NCBI GenBank assembly: GCA_947652605.1
Contig: OX393581.1
Location: forward strand, 49,375,924-49,439,923
From: Elmis aenea
Taxonomy: Eukaryota; Arthropoda; Insecta; Coleoptera; Elmidae
DNA length: 64,000 nt
Reading direction: 5' to 3'
Each line of letters starts with the position of its first letter. Position 1 is the stretch's first letter. Both the position numbers and the translations under genes were made by a program. This document shows positions 1 to 11,284 of the stretch, one piece after another. The notes below the pieces were generated by a model. The model was not told where the DNA came from. It did not search any database and saw nothing but the letters and a program-made list of their open reading frames with translations.

Positions 1-56
1 CATATTTGAGGCCTGAATAACGCTTCGTTTAATTTTTATTGGATTTTTACTAGTGA

Positions 57-518
57 ATGTCTCTCGACAGAACCGATCAAAGATGGGCGCATCTGATGAC
101 GTGTATCAGACCTGTCGAAACACATGTATTAATAGAAATCCATTTTGTGAAGAAATGCAAGACCATGCAAATAATGATCGTCGATTTATTTCATCAATTT
201 TGTTTCACAGACGAATGCAATTTCACATTGAATAACGAACCAAATGTTCAAAACATTCCATATCAGGAAAATCCTACAGTTACTATTATCACGAGAACTC
301 AGTAACGTCAAAAAGTTAATATTTGGGCAAGCATTTTTAATGACAAAATTATTGGTCCAATTGAAATAAAAGGTAATTTAGCAATTTATGTTCAAAAACG
401 TAAACGTGTTCATTTAGAGAATTTTAAAGCCATTTGCTTTAGTTTTAAAGAAAATCGATTTTTTGGTCGAAAAAAGTACTGTAAATATTATAAAACTAGA
501 AAAGTAAATAAGTAGCAT
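57..518 (+). pseudogene. Degenerate DDE transposase fragment (Tc/IS630-like)
   Basis: The frame beginning at 57 reads through a piece resembling the central catalytic part of insect Tc/mariner-like transposases: a D-containing block FTDECNFTLNNEPNVQN, an in-frame stop at 303-305, then in the same frame KVNIWASIFNDKIIGPIEIKGNL, after which similarity fades into low-complexity lysine-rich sequence up to a stop near 518. In the family, these blocks carry the second-strand catalytic Asp and the following beta-strand. The internal stop and the lack of a recognisable N-terminus or downstream acidic residue show a dead relic. Family assignment is from remembered motif patterns only. Confidence 0.6.
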
Positions 519-667
519 TTATTGATCATTATTATACAGACATGATAACAAAAAATATTTACAATCATGATAAGGGATGGTTTTATTGTTAGCCAGGTAA
601 AAAATAATTTAGGAATGTCACAAAAAAGTTATAAAGGTCACACGGAGTAGTCGACTGATTACCTCAA

Positions 668-3600
668 TCACGCATTAAATATAGTTCGTAAATCATGTGT
701 TACGACTTTAGGTTCGGCTTTCTTAGACAACTGCAACCTCGGAAGATCTGCTATTTTTACTTCTTTGCGAAACAACTGCCCAACACTCCGACCAATCAAC
801 TGCAAAACGAACATTAATAAAAGGCGTTCAAATAAAAAAGTCATCCAGTTGGCTTTGGCTTTTCAACAACAATTTGACGCACGTCTTAGATTAATTTCAT
901 GACATTGACACTTGGGCACAGTTGGCCTGATTTAAATCAATTGATTTGGATCACAATAATTTAAACCATGATTTAAATCAGCTGATTTTTAAAAATTAAA
1001 ATCATGATTTAAATCAATTGATTTAGATCACAATTTAAACCATTATTTAAATCAGCTGATTTTTAAAAATTAAAATCATGATTTAAATCAGCTGATTTTT
1101 TGAAATTAAAATCATGATTTAAATCAATTAATTTAGATCACAATTTAAACCATTATTTAAATCAGCTGATTTTTAAAAATTAAAATCATGATTTAAATCA
1201 GCTGATTTTTTAAAATTAAAACCATGATTTAGATCACAATTTAAACCATTATTTAAATCAGCTGATTTTAAAAAATTAAAATCATGATTTAAATCAGCTG
1301 ATTTTTTGAAATTAAAATCACGATTTAAATCAATTAATTTAGATCACAATTTAAATCAGCAGATTTTTTGAAATTAAAATCATGATTTAAATCAATTGAT
1401 TTAGATCACAATTTAAACCGTGATTTAAATCAGCCGATTTTTAAAAATTAAAATAATGATCTAAATCAAACTTTATTTATTTTCACGATTCTACGTCACA
1501 CGTCACATATAAATTAAATGCACGTTTTACTTCCACCCGTTTAAACAACCGTTGGAAATATTACAGTTAATAAAATCTGAAAGCTACTCACCGTTCCGGT
1601 AATTTTTTTAAACAGGTCCTTCTTGACCTTTTCTACTTTGTTTCCTTTGCTGGTGGATCCCGAAATTCGTTCGTCCAATTTTTGCAAATCGACAGGATTG
1701 ATGCCAGGAATTTGTTGCATTACTGCCAAGACTTCCGGGAACATCGGTCGCATTATTTCGTACATCTGGGCCCCCAACGTCAAGAGACAACCTTGGTTCG
1801 CTTCGTGTTGTCCATGAAGTGTCAACGCATTGAGCACGGCCGCGATGACATGAGAGGCCATTGCACCGTTCAAAGAATGATCGGCGACCAACAGTCGCAC
1901 TATCGGACCAGTCAGATACGTTGCCTTTAAAGATGCATTACTATCGATCCACGAAAGAGCCCCCAACACAGTTAAAACAAGAGACTGGCAAGTTTTTTCC
2001 GAGCGTAACATTAAGGTTCCTAAATCGGAAATCACTTCTGTGGTCATATTCCCTCTGCTAGGTGCCGGCGGTCCGTCCATGCTTAGATCGTCAGTTTCCA
2101 TCGAATCAGGAGATAAACTACCCCCGACCAAAATTACCTTTAATAAATCTAAATATTCCCTCGTCAATGCCCTTGTAAGAATGTCTTCCAAAACTTCTTG
2201 CGTATCTGCATTATCTTCGGCCGCTTCGCGCCCTCTTAAATCACTAACCTGTTGCCATTTAGTGTGTAAACGTGTCACCACTGGAAAAATAAACAATAAT
2301 TACCAGCTAGCAACAATATTTGGACTTTAAATGGGAGTATTTAAATGTTTTGCTATCTCGGTAATTTTTTAAATAATAAATACTTGAACATTTAAATGAT
2401 TCAAATAAAAAAATCCTCATAAAATGTTTTTTTAAATAAATACAGGGTGTCCCACAAGATATGCCTTCGCTAATTTTCGCATAAATCGAATTTTAAGGAC
2501 CTAAATAAAACGTTTTTACCAATTAAATTTTTTTATGTGTCCCTTCAGTTATCGTGAATAGCATGCGAATCTGATAAAGAGTAAGAGATACCTAACTGAT
2601 TAAATGGGTCAAAATTACCTATGATTTAAGAGCAACCGTTCTATGAAGAATATCTTGAAAAAATTAGTAGTTTTTGCGCTATTGATAAAAAACAAAACAC
2701 ATCAGCTTTTTAGTTTTTGCTTATAACTTGCTCAATTGAAATCACAATCAAAATATTGGGACACTTTTTTGAGTAGATTTGAAATTTGTCAACAATTTTT
2801 AACCATCTTCACTTGTTTTTGTTATATTAACATTAAACTTCTTATTTTAAATACGGCTGACGTTAAAATAACAAAAACAAATGAAGATAGGTAAAATATA
2901 TTGACACATTTCAAATCTAAGCAAAAAAGTGCCCCTATAAAGTTAAAAAATATTTTGAGTGCGATTTCAAATAAGCAAGTTATAAGCAAAAATTAAAAAC
3001 CTGATGTCATTTGTTATTTATCAATAGCGCCAAAACTATTAATTTTTTTCTAGATTTTTTTCACCGAATAGTTACTCTTAAATCATAGATCATTCTCACC
3101 CATTTAACCAACTCTTTATCTCTTACCGTTTACGAGATCCCCATGCTGTTCACGATAATTGGAGCACCTTGTATATGAAGAGACATAAAAAATATATTTT
3201 TTTGTAAAAATGTTTTATTTCGATCCTAAGCATTCAATTTATGCAAAAATTAGCGAAGACATACCTTGTGAGACACCCTGTACTATGACTTAAGAATTTA
3301 TTTAAAAACTAGTTTATAAAAATAAGAAAACAATAGCTAGAACGAAAATTATATTACCCAGCTCTAACTCTCACCAACCTTAAAATATTAAAACAGTTAA
3401 CTTACTGATAGGTGCTATGTGAGCTACAACTGGCAGTAGGACAACTTCGTAAAACGCCGGAGGACACGAATATATGAACGGTTTTAGAAAAACTCTAATT
3501 ATAGGTCTTACTCTATAATCCGGGATGCACTAAAACAAATAAAAAATACACTGAGTTAGTTTAATATGATGTAAATAAGAATTCTTTGCATTAAATTGAT

Positions 3601-6600
3601 CGAAGTAAATCCACATTTTAACTTTAATTATTTTTATTTTAAAATCGTCGGTTAAAAAAAAAAACTGTAAAATCCAGGCAAATTTTACTAATCAACTATT
3701 TTAAAATTTCAGAGGTACGGTTGTTACATCAAAAGTTACATAAGATAACAAGTTTTCTCATAAAGGTATCAGCAGACTTGATTTGCATAAGGGCTCAAAA
3801 ACTCCCAGGAGATCTAGCAACGCTTAAGTAAGTGTACTAAAGTTTTGCATGATTGAAAAAAGAAAAAAATTCTTCATCAAATGAGTATAATATAGGGGCA
3901 TCTTGTCATTTAAAAAAATTCAATTGTTTTTCATTGCGATTTTGTTATTCGAAAAAAAAAATTGTCTTATGATGGAAAACTAAGTACCAAACAACTTTTA
4001 TTCAAAACATTTTTCCCTAAAGTGGATATTTACTGAGATATATAGCATATAGCATATTCCATACCTTTTGGACACACTGTATGTCATAGAACGACCATTA
4101 ACATTTTATATTTTTCGCTCAGTTTTTAATTTAGAAGGGCCTCAAAAAAAATTTTACCCCGGGCCTGGCATTTACTCTGAAAGGCCCTGCGTATAATTAC
4201 CAAATAACAACAGTGACGATAAATTTCAAAATAACACCACAAGATGGGCATAGCGGTCAAGTTTATTGCTGCACGAGTTACGCATATTGAGAGGCACGAA
4301 ATTCAGTTTGTTTCACTGTGCCCCATGTTTCAACGTGCCCCACCTTACCCTATAGGGTGTCCCAAATTCAAAGCTCAATATGGCATATCTTGCAAACTAA
4401 AAGGGCTATGAAAATTTTCTTTACAGATGAGCGCTAGATTTGGAACACCCTGGGCCCTGTTTCTCGAAAACTTACAAGCCTTGTAATACAAATCCGTAGC
4501 TTAGCTACACGTGTAGTTTCCAACGAGAAACAGGGCCCTGATTGTCTTTTAACATCAAACTCCATATTAGAAAACTGCTAATGCATTTGCATACTTACAT
4601 GCAGACTCGATAAGACGCTGCTAACAATGGCGGGTCCTAATTCGGGCAAAGTATACAAATCGCGACCGAGAGAAGGTCCCACGGCTCCCATCATATGATA
4701 GCAGCTCTCGTGCAATCCTGTCAAAAATCTTTGGATCCTTTCGAACGCGTTTTGGTTATTTTGTCCATCGTTCGAATCGCCTGTAGCGTGATGGCCAACC
4801 AAGCCCAACAGATTGGCCCGTTCTACCTCCAACATCGTCAAGCAGCCTTTATAATGTTCGTTGAGAACGATCTGAGCTTCCGGTGTAAACAATTCGTTAA
4901 ATATTCTAATCAGCGATAATACGTGTGGCAACAGTGGCACTACATGCGGCGCGGCTGGATTACGGCATACGGGATTACCTGATTCCGTGTACGCAACTAC
5001 AAATCCACCTCTCGTAGCCCTCTCCGGATCTTCAGGCCACGCGCACCGTTTTACAGCTCCCAACAGTAGATTAACACAGAAAACCAAATTGCTACGATTT
5101 TGTCCGCACCTATCTTCACTGCTTCCAATGACCGACGGTTTATTTAATCCCACAAACGCCATAAAGTCCGTGGCCCCTTTCAACACACCGGCGTCGGCCA
5201 AACCCAACCACTGCGAACTGGCATCGTTCATAATTTCTCTCACAAAAGTACTCTGTCGGTCGTAGTCACAGAAATGATTCGAAATTAACAGAAGGGCTTC
5301 CTGCAACGTAACACGTTCCAGTACACTCAACTGAGCGGGGGCGTCGGGCGCAGCAAGGTTAACAATCGTAGCACGAATCTGATCAAACACGGGCAGTAAC
5401 AGTAACGGATATTTATTGCCTATTTTGACCATGAGAGACGCAGCATGTCTCCGTACGTTCTTCACCGCTCGAGTCCTGTTATCTCTAGTCTGACCCTCCG
5501 GCGAGTAGACCAAGGTAGAAAAGATCTTATCCAACACCTGCGGTAGTAGCGTGGCACCAGACAGTCCTAACGTATTCACCGCGGGCACCATCTGCCCTGA
5601 AGACATGCTGAGAAAGACGAAAAGTGCCGAAATGCATGTGAGTAGGGTGGAGAGGATAAGGGGGTCGACCGGCTGATAAGCCAAGCATAACTGTAACAAA
5701 TTCAGTCCGGAGGTAACCGACGGTCGTTCTTGTGCCTGCAGGACCCGGCTTAAAACGCTTTCCAAACACGCCGATAAAGCTTCCCATTCCAAGTGCACAG
5801 GATCCGACAAACTTAATCCAAATTTTGTATTAGGAACTTGTAGACATTTGATGAGCCATTGTTCGACATAACTAAACGTAACTATAGGTGCTACCACAGT
5901 TGCTTGCCTGAAAAAATTTAAATTGTTTGTGATCCCTAACAACGTTACATTTACACTAATAAGTTTAGGGTGGTCCGAATTCAATGAAATTTCATGGGTA
6001 TCTTGCTTACTATCACACATAAGAAATACAGGGTGTCTCAGTTATCGCGAACACGGTGCTTCAAATTCGAGGGCGACCGTGGGGATCTCGCTTATTACTG
6101 AAGATAGAAGGTAGGTTCAAATTTGGCAAAGTTGCTAAATTTTATGCTCATCAATAATATCAAAACAGATTTGAAATATCTTCAACTGTTTTTGGAAAAA
6201 TCGAAAAAAACAAAAAACGACTTCGTTTCTTTGCTACAACTTTTTTATTTATAATTTTTTTTTAAATCTGTAAGAACTTTTACATGGCCACTTTTCATTT
6301 TACTTTTAATAGTGCCATCAATTTTTTGCTGTGCCGATTCCCTTTTGTTTTATCGGTACTAAATTTATAATTTCTTATGGGCCACAAACTTGATTTTCAT
6401 CTAGTTATTAGATATTATGTTAAATAAATGAAAACCTTTTTCTTTTCAAATAAATACGTTGTTTATGTAAATAACATAATCACGTAATACAAATTAGAAA
6501 AAAACTTCTAGCCAACTACATGAAAATCAAGTTTGTCGCCCATAAGAAATTAAAAAGTTAGTACCTATAAAACAAAACGGAATCGGCACAGCACAAAATT

Positions 6601-9600
6601 AATGGCACCATTAAAAGTAAAATAAAAAGTGGCCACGTAAAAGTTCTTACAGATTTTTAAAAAAATTATAAATAAAAAAGTTATAGCAAAAAAACAAAAA
6701 GTCGTTTTTTGTTTTTTTTCCCCAATTTTTTCAAAAACAGTTGAAGATATTTCAAATCTATTTTGATATTATTGATGAGCATAAAATTTAGCAACTTTGC
6801 CAAAGTTGAACGTACCCTCTATCTTCAGTAATAAGCGAGATCCCCATGGTCGCCCTCGAATTTGAATCACCGTGAACAGCATGGGAAACTCGTAAACGGT
6901 AAGAGATACAGAGTTGGTTAAATGAGTCAGGTTGATCTGATTTACGAGCAACTATTTGATGAAGAAAAATCTTTAAAAAAATTAATGGTTTTTCCGCTAT
7001 TGATAAAAAAATAAAAAATGATGTTTTCGATTTTTGCTTTTAACTTATTTGAAATTGAAATCATACTGAAAATATTTTTCGACATTATAAGGACTCTTTT
7101 TTGTGCAGATTTTGAATTTATTAATAAATTTGACCTATCTTCATTTGTTTTTGTTATTTTAATATTAACTTTCTTATTTTAAATATAGGTTGTAGTTGGC
7201 TGTGACACCATTAAAAAGAGATTTTTTTTCTCATTTCATTGATGTATGGGTTGTTAGGTTTATCTTTAAAAATAAGTAAGTTATTACAATATTATCGTAT
7301 TTATTAAGTTTAATCAAAGTGACCATTGAAAAACAAAACACCACATAATACAGTAGCTGTACATAATTAAACCACATTAAACACAAAAAAACTTAAATAA
7401 TTTGAGATATTTTTTACATTTCATAATAATTTATGATTTTTCAGTTACTATTACTGTTGAATATAAATTATAACATGCGTTCAAAGTGTAGTACATTATC
7501 CATGGGCAATACAATTTTGAGATATGCGCTTTGTAGATAATGTTTCCATAAGCATTTTTTTTTTAATTTGATGAACTGTACTTAAAATAGCTATTTTTAG
7601 TTTATCAATTGCAATTAACTGTCTTTTTGAGATTGGCTGTTTTCAGAAACTCTCATCAAACAAAAAGTGATATGGTTAGGACAACATTATTATCTACAAA
7701 GGGCAGATTTCAAATTTGTATAGTCCATAAGGAGGGAGTTACCCTTTGAACGCATGTTGTAATTCAGATTTAATAGTAATAGCCGTAATAGTAACTGAAA
7801 AATCATAAATCGTTATGAAATGTTATGTAAATGTTAAAAATGTCACAAATTATTTAAGTTTTTTGTGTTTAATTATGTACAGCTACTTTATTTATGTGAT
7901 GTTTTGTTTTGCAATGGCCACTTTGATTAAATTTAATAATGTTGTAGTAACTTACTTATTTTTGAAGATAAACCTAACAACCCCTACATCAATGAACCAA
8001 GAAAAAGAATTTCTTTTTAATGGTGTCACAGCCAACTACGACTTGCATTTAATTTAAAATAAGAAAGTTGATATTAAAATAATAAAAAACAAATGAAGAT
8101 AGATAAAATTTATTAACAAATTTTAAATCTACACAAAAAACTGTCCCAATAACGTCGAAAAATATTTTGAGTATGATTTCATATAAGCCAGTTAAAAGCA
8201 AAAAATCGAAAACGTCATTCTTTTGTTTTTTATCAATAGCGGGAAAACTATCAAGTTTTTTTTTATAGAATAGCTGCTCTTAAATCATAGATCATTTTGA
8301 CTCATTTAAGCAACTCTGTGTTACTAATTACGAGATCGCCATGCTGTTCACGATAACTGGGACACCCTCTATTTAAATTACCAAAAGTACGAAGATTTTC
8401 AACAACAAAAAAAGAACTACTTACAAATATTTTTTGCCATTTGCAGTTTTTAAGTTGTTTAAGCAGAAGTATTTTTCTTCATTTAATTGTAGTGTTATAT
8501 TTTAGACATTGAAACAATGGGTAAAGATTTTTCATTCGCATTTAAGCGGAATTTACAGTCGTCATTTTTTTAAATCTTTGCCACTTTGGGACCCGATTGC
8601 ATAAAAGCTAAACCCGAGATTAACCCCGGGTTAATCCTTGGTTTAAGACTTTAACCCACGGTTAATCCCGGGTTTAGCTTTTATGCAATCAGATCTGGAA
8701 GTTATAAAATAAACCTGTGTTTTTTTTATTAATTGCAACTATAGTTAACATAGATATGTTATATAAAGTTATAACTTTTTTCTAGTTTGAAATGTAAGGT
8801 GGTTAATTGTGACACCCCGCCTGGCATCAATTATTTTTATTTTACTTCAGTGTTATTTCATTTTACATTAAATCAGTGTTTCTCAAACTTTTTACTCTGA
8901 GGACACCTTTCAATTCTTACAGGGGACCCCAACGAATTGTTTTGTAGACAATATTTTTGTTTTGTTCTGGCCTGGCATATAAATTTGTTGTGTATTTGAA
9001 CACTATGAAAGGTCTCGGGGACCCCTTCAGAAGGATTCAGGGACCCCCAGGGGTCCGCGGACCACACTTTGAAAAACACTGCATTAAATGAATAACATGG
9101 AACAAATACTGACGCATCAGTTACTAAAACATGTTACACTTCAAAACGGCCAAATTATAAGGATTTCAACTTGAGTAAAACGCATTAATATTTTAATATT
9201 ACGGTCATAACTTGGGCAATTAATTACCTGAAAGTGTCCAGCATATCCGATCGACATCTGTGGAAGTATAGAGAGTACTCTTCCTCGCTATCGAAATCCA
9301 TTTTACAATAAGCTGCCGCATCGAGTACACCACCATTGGTCTTGTTGCTCGGATAATTTACCTTGACTATTTTGGGTGCAGTACACTGAACCCACCGCGG
9401 TATATAAGACAAGAACACGGGATCCCTCGAAGTGTGATCGTGCTTCAACATGCTGTTCCACAAAGGATTGGCAAGATGAGCTAACGTCAAACTGGGATGA
9501 CTAGAAAATGCCAACACCGCATCCAGGAACACGGAAAAATTCGAAGGTCGACCGACGTTGTCTTTACCCCACAACGCACACAGCTGCATTCCTAAACCGG

Positions 9601-10787
9601 TTAACACCTAAAACAAACAGTGATAACCCGTTTCTGACTAATATTGGGCGACGTTCAATACCTGTACAAGTTTTTTTTTAAATAAATAATGCTGCTCGTC
9701 CATCGTTGTTGCCTCCATTTTCGAAGCAGCCAATAAGCACTGCGAAGGTTGATCGCTAAACAGTACTAATAACGGTCTACGTTCTTCCAATTTACCCTTG
9801 CGTGTCACAATCTACAACTCCGACGTAAGACTAGTTTTACTCAAGCACACGAAACGTACCTGAAGCAGACATTCGGCGGCAGAACATTGAAACGCTCCAT
9901 TATTAAGCAACAAACATAAAATCTGTAATAATCTCCCGTCATGGGCCATAATGTGAGACATGGACACCCATTCGACAAACCCAGTGAGAGTCAACAGTAC
10001 AACTTGAACGACTCTTCCATGAGAATTAGCTTTCAATAAATCACCACTTTCGCTAAATGCTCGAAACTGATTAACATGCAACTCAATTAAACGCAAAAAA
10101 AAATCAAAAATAATAGCCATATTTGTGGTTAAAGCTTGATATATGTCTTTCCTACGCTGATTTGATTCTAGGGTCTAAAAAATAAAATAATGAAAGTATT
10201 TAAATTAACCTTAGCTTTAGAAAAAAATGTACCTGCAACAATGCCACATCTTCAACTAAACGTAAGAACACTAATAGTACGAGTTCAGTCTGAGTCTCTC
10301 CACAGGCACATGCATCTGATAATTCTGCTAAAAGTCCAGGCCACTGCTGGGGCCACTCTCTTTTAACCATTTCTACAACTACTCGACTTAACGCGTCTTT
10401 CATATGAGGTTCATCGCCAATGCCTCCAGCTGCCAACAATTTCATCGCATTTTCCTTAAAAAATATACATATGACTTACAAGTCTCCTAACATATGATAA
10501 ACTTTATTTACTTTAATAAACAACTTCTCCTGTTGTGAAATATGATTCCATCGATACTTGACAGTATGTTCCATAAGCTGTAAGCCGAAATGTCTTGCTA
10601 CTAAAGAGTGTTGCGTACCAGCCGCTAAATATAAACCAGCTTCCGCACACAGTGGTGATGTTTCTTTAAAACTTTCGCAGGCATTGTATGCTTTTAATCT
10701 ATCGGTCTGTGACGCACTCGGACTCATAGTGAGCTCTACAGCACGAGCCAAGTCAGCAGCTAGGGCTGCTACATCGGGTCCTGCCAT
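668..10787 (-). CDS. XPO5: Exportin-5 (complete, 9 exons)
   Basis: Exportin-5 is a RanGTP-dependent karyopherin that exports pre-miRNAs and other structured RNAs through the nuclear pore. Coding exons on the minus strand, in order: 10787-10512, 10454-10233, 10174-9860, 9811-9662, 9607-9228, 5907-4599, 3529-3406, 2280-1592, 799-668. All junctions are GT-AG and phase-consistent, giving 1198 aa, close to the roughly 1200 aa of vertebrate exportin-5. The N-terminal importin-beta-like region includes HFGLQLMEHTVKYRW and VVEMVKREWPQQWP. Later blocks are EWVSMSHIMAHDG, SRDPVFLSYIPRW, FDFDSEEE, RNVRRHAASLMVKIGNKYP-like and GGFVVAYTESGNP. The last exon encodes VGQLFRKEVKIADLP. I start at the ATG at 10787 because the upstream extension in the same frame begins only with GTG and the alignable N-terminus begins MAGPDVAALA. 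Introns 5, 6 and 8 hold mobile elements; the last intron holds a tandem repeat. Confidence 0.95.
913..1475. repeat. Tandem/palindromic ATTTAAATCA-rich repeat array
   Basis: About 550 bp in the last exportin-5 intron is made of imperfect repeats of segments such as AAATCATGATTTAAATCA, CAGCTGATTTTT and TTAGATCACAATTTAAACC, with a unit of roughly 60 to 100 bp that is irregularly deleted. The motif is partly self-complementary. Short related stretches recur in TUT-gene introns near 38625-38690 and 40865-40935. Confidence 0.85.
2441..3282. mobile_element. Long-inverted-repeat element, TA-CAGGGTGTCCCAC family, with another element nested in its loop
   Basis: The left end TACAGGGTGTCCCACAAG is mirrored by the right end CTTGTGAGACACCCTGTA. 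The arms include TTCGCTAATTTTCGCATAAA and its complement. Between them, roughly 2540-3175, lies a second palindrome with arms GTTATCGTGAATAGCATG and CATGCTGTTCACGATAA, typical of the separate family seen at 53812-54354. Flanking TA dinucleotides would fit Tc1/mariner-type insertion. No transposase is encoded. It lies in the intron between exons at 3406 and 2280 of exportin-5. Confidence 0.85.
4452..4538. repeat. Short inverted repeat (87 bp)
   Basis: GGGCCCTGTTTCTCG at the left is the exact complement of CGAGAAACAGGGCCC at the right, with a 57-bp spacer. It looks like a very short non-autonomous DNA element in the exportin-5 intron just downstream of the exon ending at 4599. Confidence 0.75.
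6027..8372. mobile_element. TA-CAGGGTGTC family element interrupted by a second element
   Basis: The outer left tip (TACAGGGTGTCTCAGTTATCGCGAACA, 6027-6053) is separated from its continuation (TGAACAGCATGGGAAACTCGTAAACGG, from about 6873) by an 820-bp palindrome of another family. The matching right arm ends near 8372 with CTGTTCACGATAACTGGGACACCCTCT. The interior 7180-8060 is itself a large palindrome, including a GACACCATTAAAAAG block and its complement. No intact ORF is present. It lies in the 3.3-kb exportin-5 intron 5908-9227. Confidence 0.85.
6052..6873. mobile_element. Nested palindromic element, TTCAAATTCGAGGGCGACC family
   Basis: Arms TTCAAATTCGAGGGCGACCG (left) and CGGTCGCCCTCGAATTTGAA-like (right) with the shared subterminal GGGGATCTCGCTTATTACTG are inverted copies reaching to the centre. 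The same family recurs at 32364-33187 and 43042-43540, where the tips read CAGGGTGATTCAAATTCGA. Confidence 0.85.
8595..8690. repeat. 96-bp near-perfect palindrome
   Basis: GATTGCATAAAAGCTAAACCCG and its complement CGGGTTTAGCTTTTATGCAATC flank a core rich in TTAACCC/GGGTTAA. This is probably a tiny foldback element; no gene is involved. Confidence 0.8.
8874..9081. mobile_element. hAT-type MITE, CAGTGTTTCTCAAAC family
   Basis: The ends CAGTGTTTCTCAAAC and its imperfect complement GTTTGAAAAACACTG-like (ending TTTGAAAAACACTG) flank 208 bp containing GGGACCCC-rich stretches. An exact 8-bp direct duplication, CATTAAAT, flanks it at 8866-8873 and 9082-9089, diagnostic of hAT-like insertion. Relatives lie at 56548-56751 and 62695-62899. 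Confidence 0.93.
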
Positions 10788-11284
10788 CTCACTTAGTTCG
10801 AGTCGTCTACTAAGTTTTACTTTAAACGCAACCGCCACATGCAGATGTACAGATTAGCCTAAAAAGCATGGTCAATATTTTGAACCTAACAGATGCATAG
10901 CTTAACAACACAGTTCTACACCACCATAAGTTTTTAAAGTAATTTAGATTTATGTTACAAGAAGTTACAAACTCTTACGCAAAATCACTGTTAATTTAAA
11001 TTTTATACTTCAATGCAATTTTTTATATTATCTTCTTGTTTCTGACAGTGCTAGCCGGTTATACCGACGACATCTAAGATATTTTTTTTAACTAACGAGT
11101 ATAACCCACGAAACTTAATTTTAAGGTGGCGAACCTGTTACTTATAAGAAAAAAATGTTTTTTCTTGAGGTTGGAGTAACCTATTGTCATAGAAACTGTC
11201 AAAGTTGTGGCGGTAACCTATAAGAGGTTAATTTTGTCATTTATATATTTAAAATAATTTTAATAGAACTTAACAAGGTTTATA
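10788..11284. promoter_or_regulatory. Divergent intergenic region, exportin-5 / Nup37
   Basis: About 500 bp separates the start codons of exportin-5 (minus) and Nup37 (plus). It should hold both promoters and 5' UTRs. I see AT-rich sequence but no convincing TATA box or repeat. The short ORF reading on the plus strand at 10558-10857 is the antisense of exportin-5 exon 1. Confidence 0.5.

Noticed and set aside
913..1475. CRISPR-like regular repeats
   Set aside because: Units are irregular, palindromic and contiguous without unique spacers, in an animal intron.
4695..5787. Plus- and minus-strand ORFs overlapping exportin-5 exon 6
   Set aside because: The 480-codon minus frame matches exportin-5; the others are alternative frames of it.
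7815..8057. 80-codon plus-strand ORF
   Set aside because: It lies entirely within the right arm of a palindromic element, is AT-rich and has no recognisable motif.
10788..10838. N-terminal extension of exportin-5 to 10838
   Set aside because: The extension would begin with GTG; the first ATG in frame at 10787 matches the expected N-terminus.
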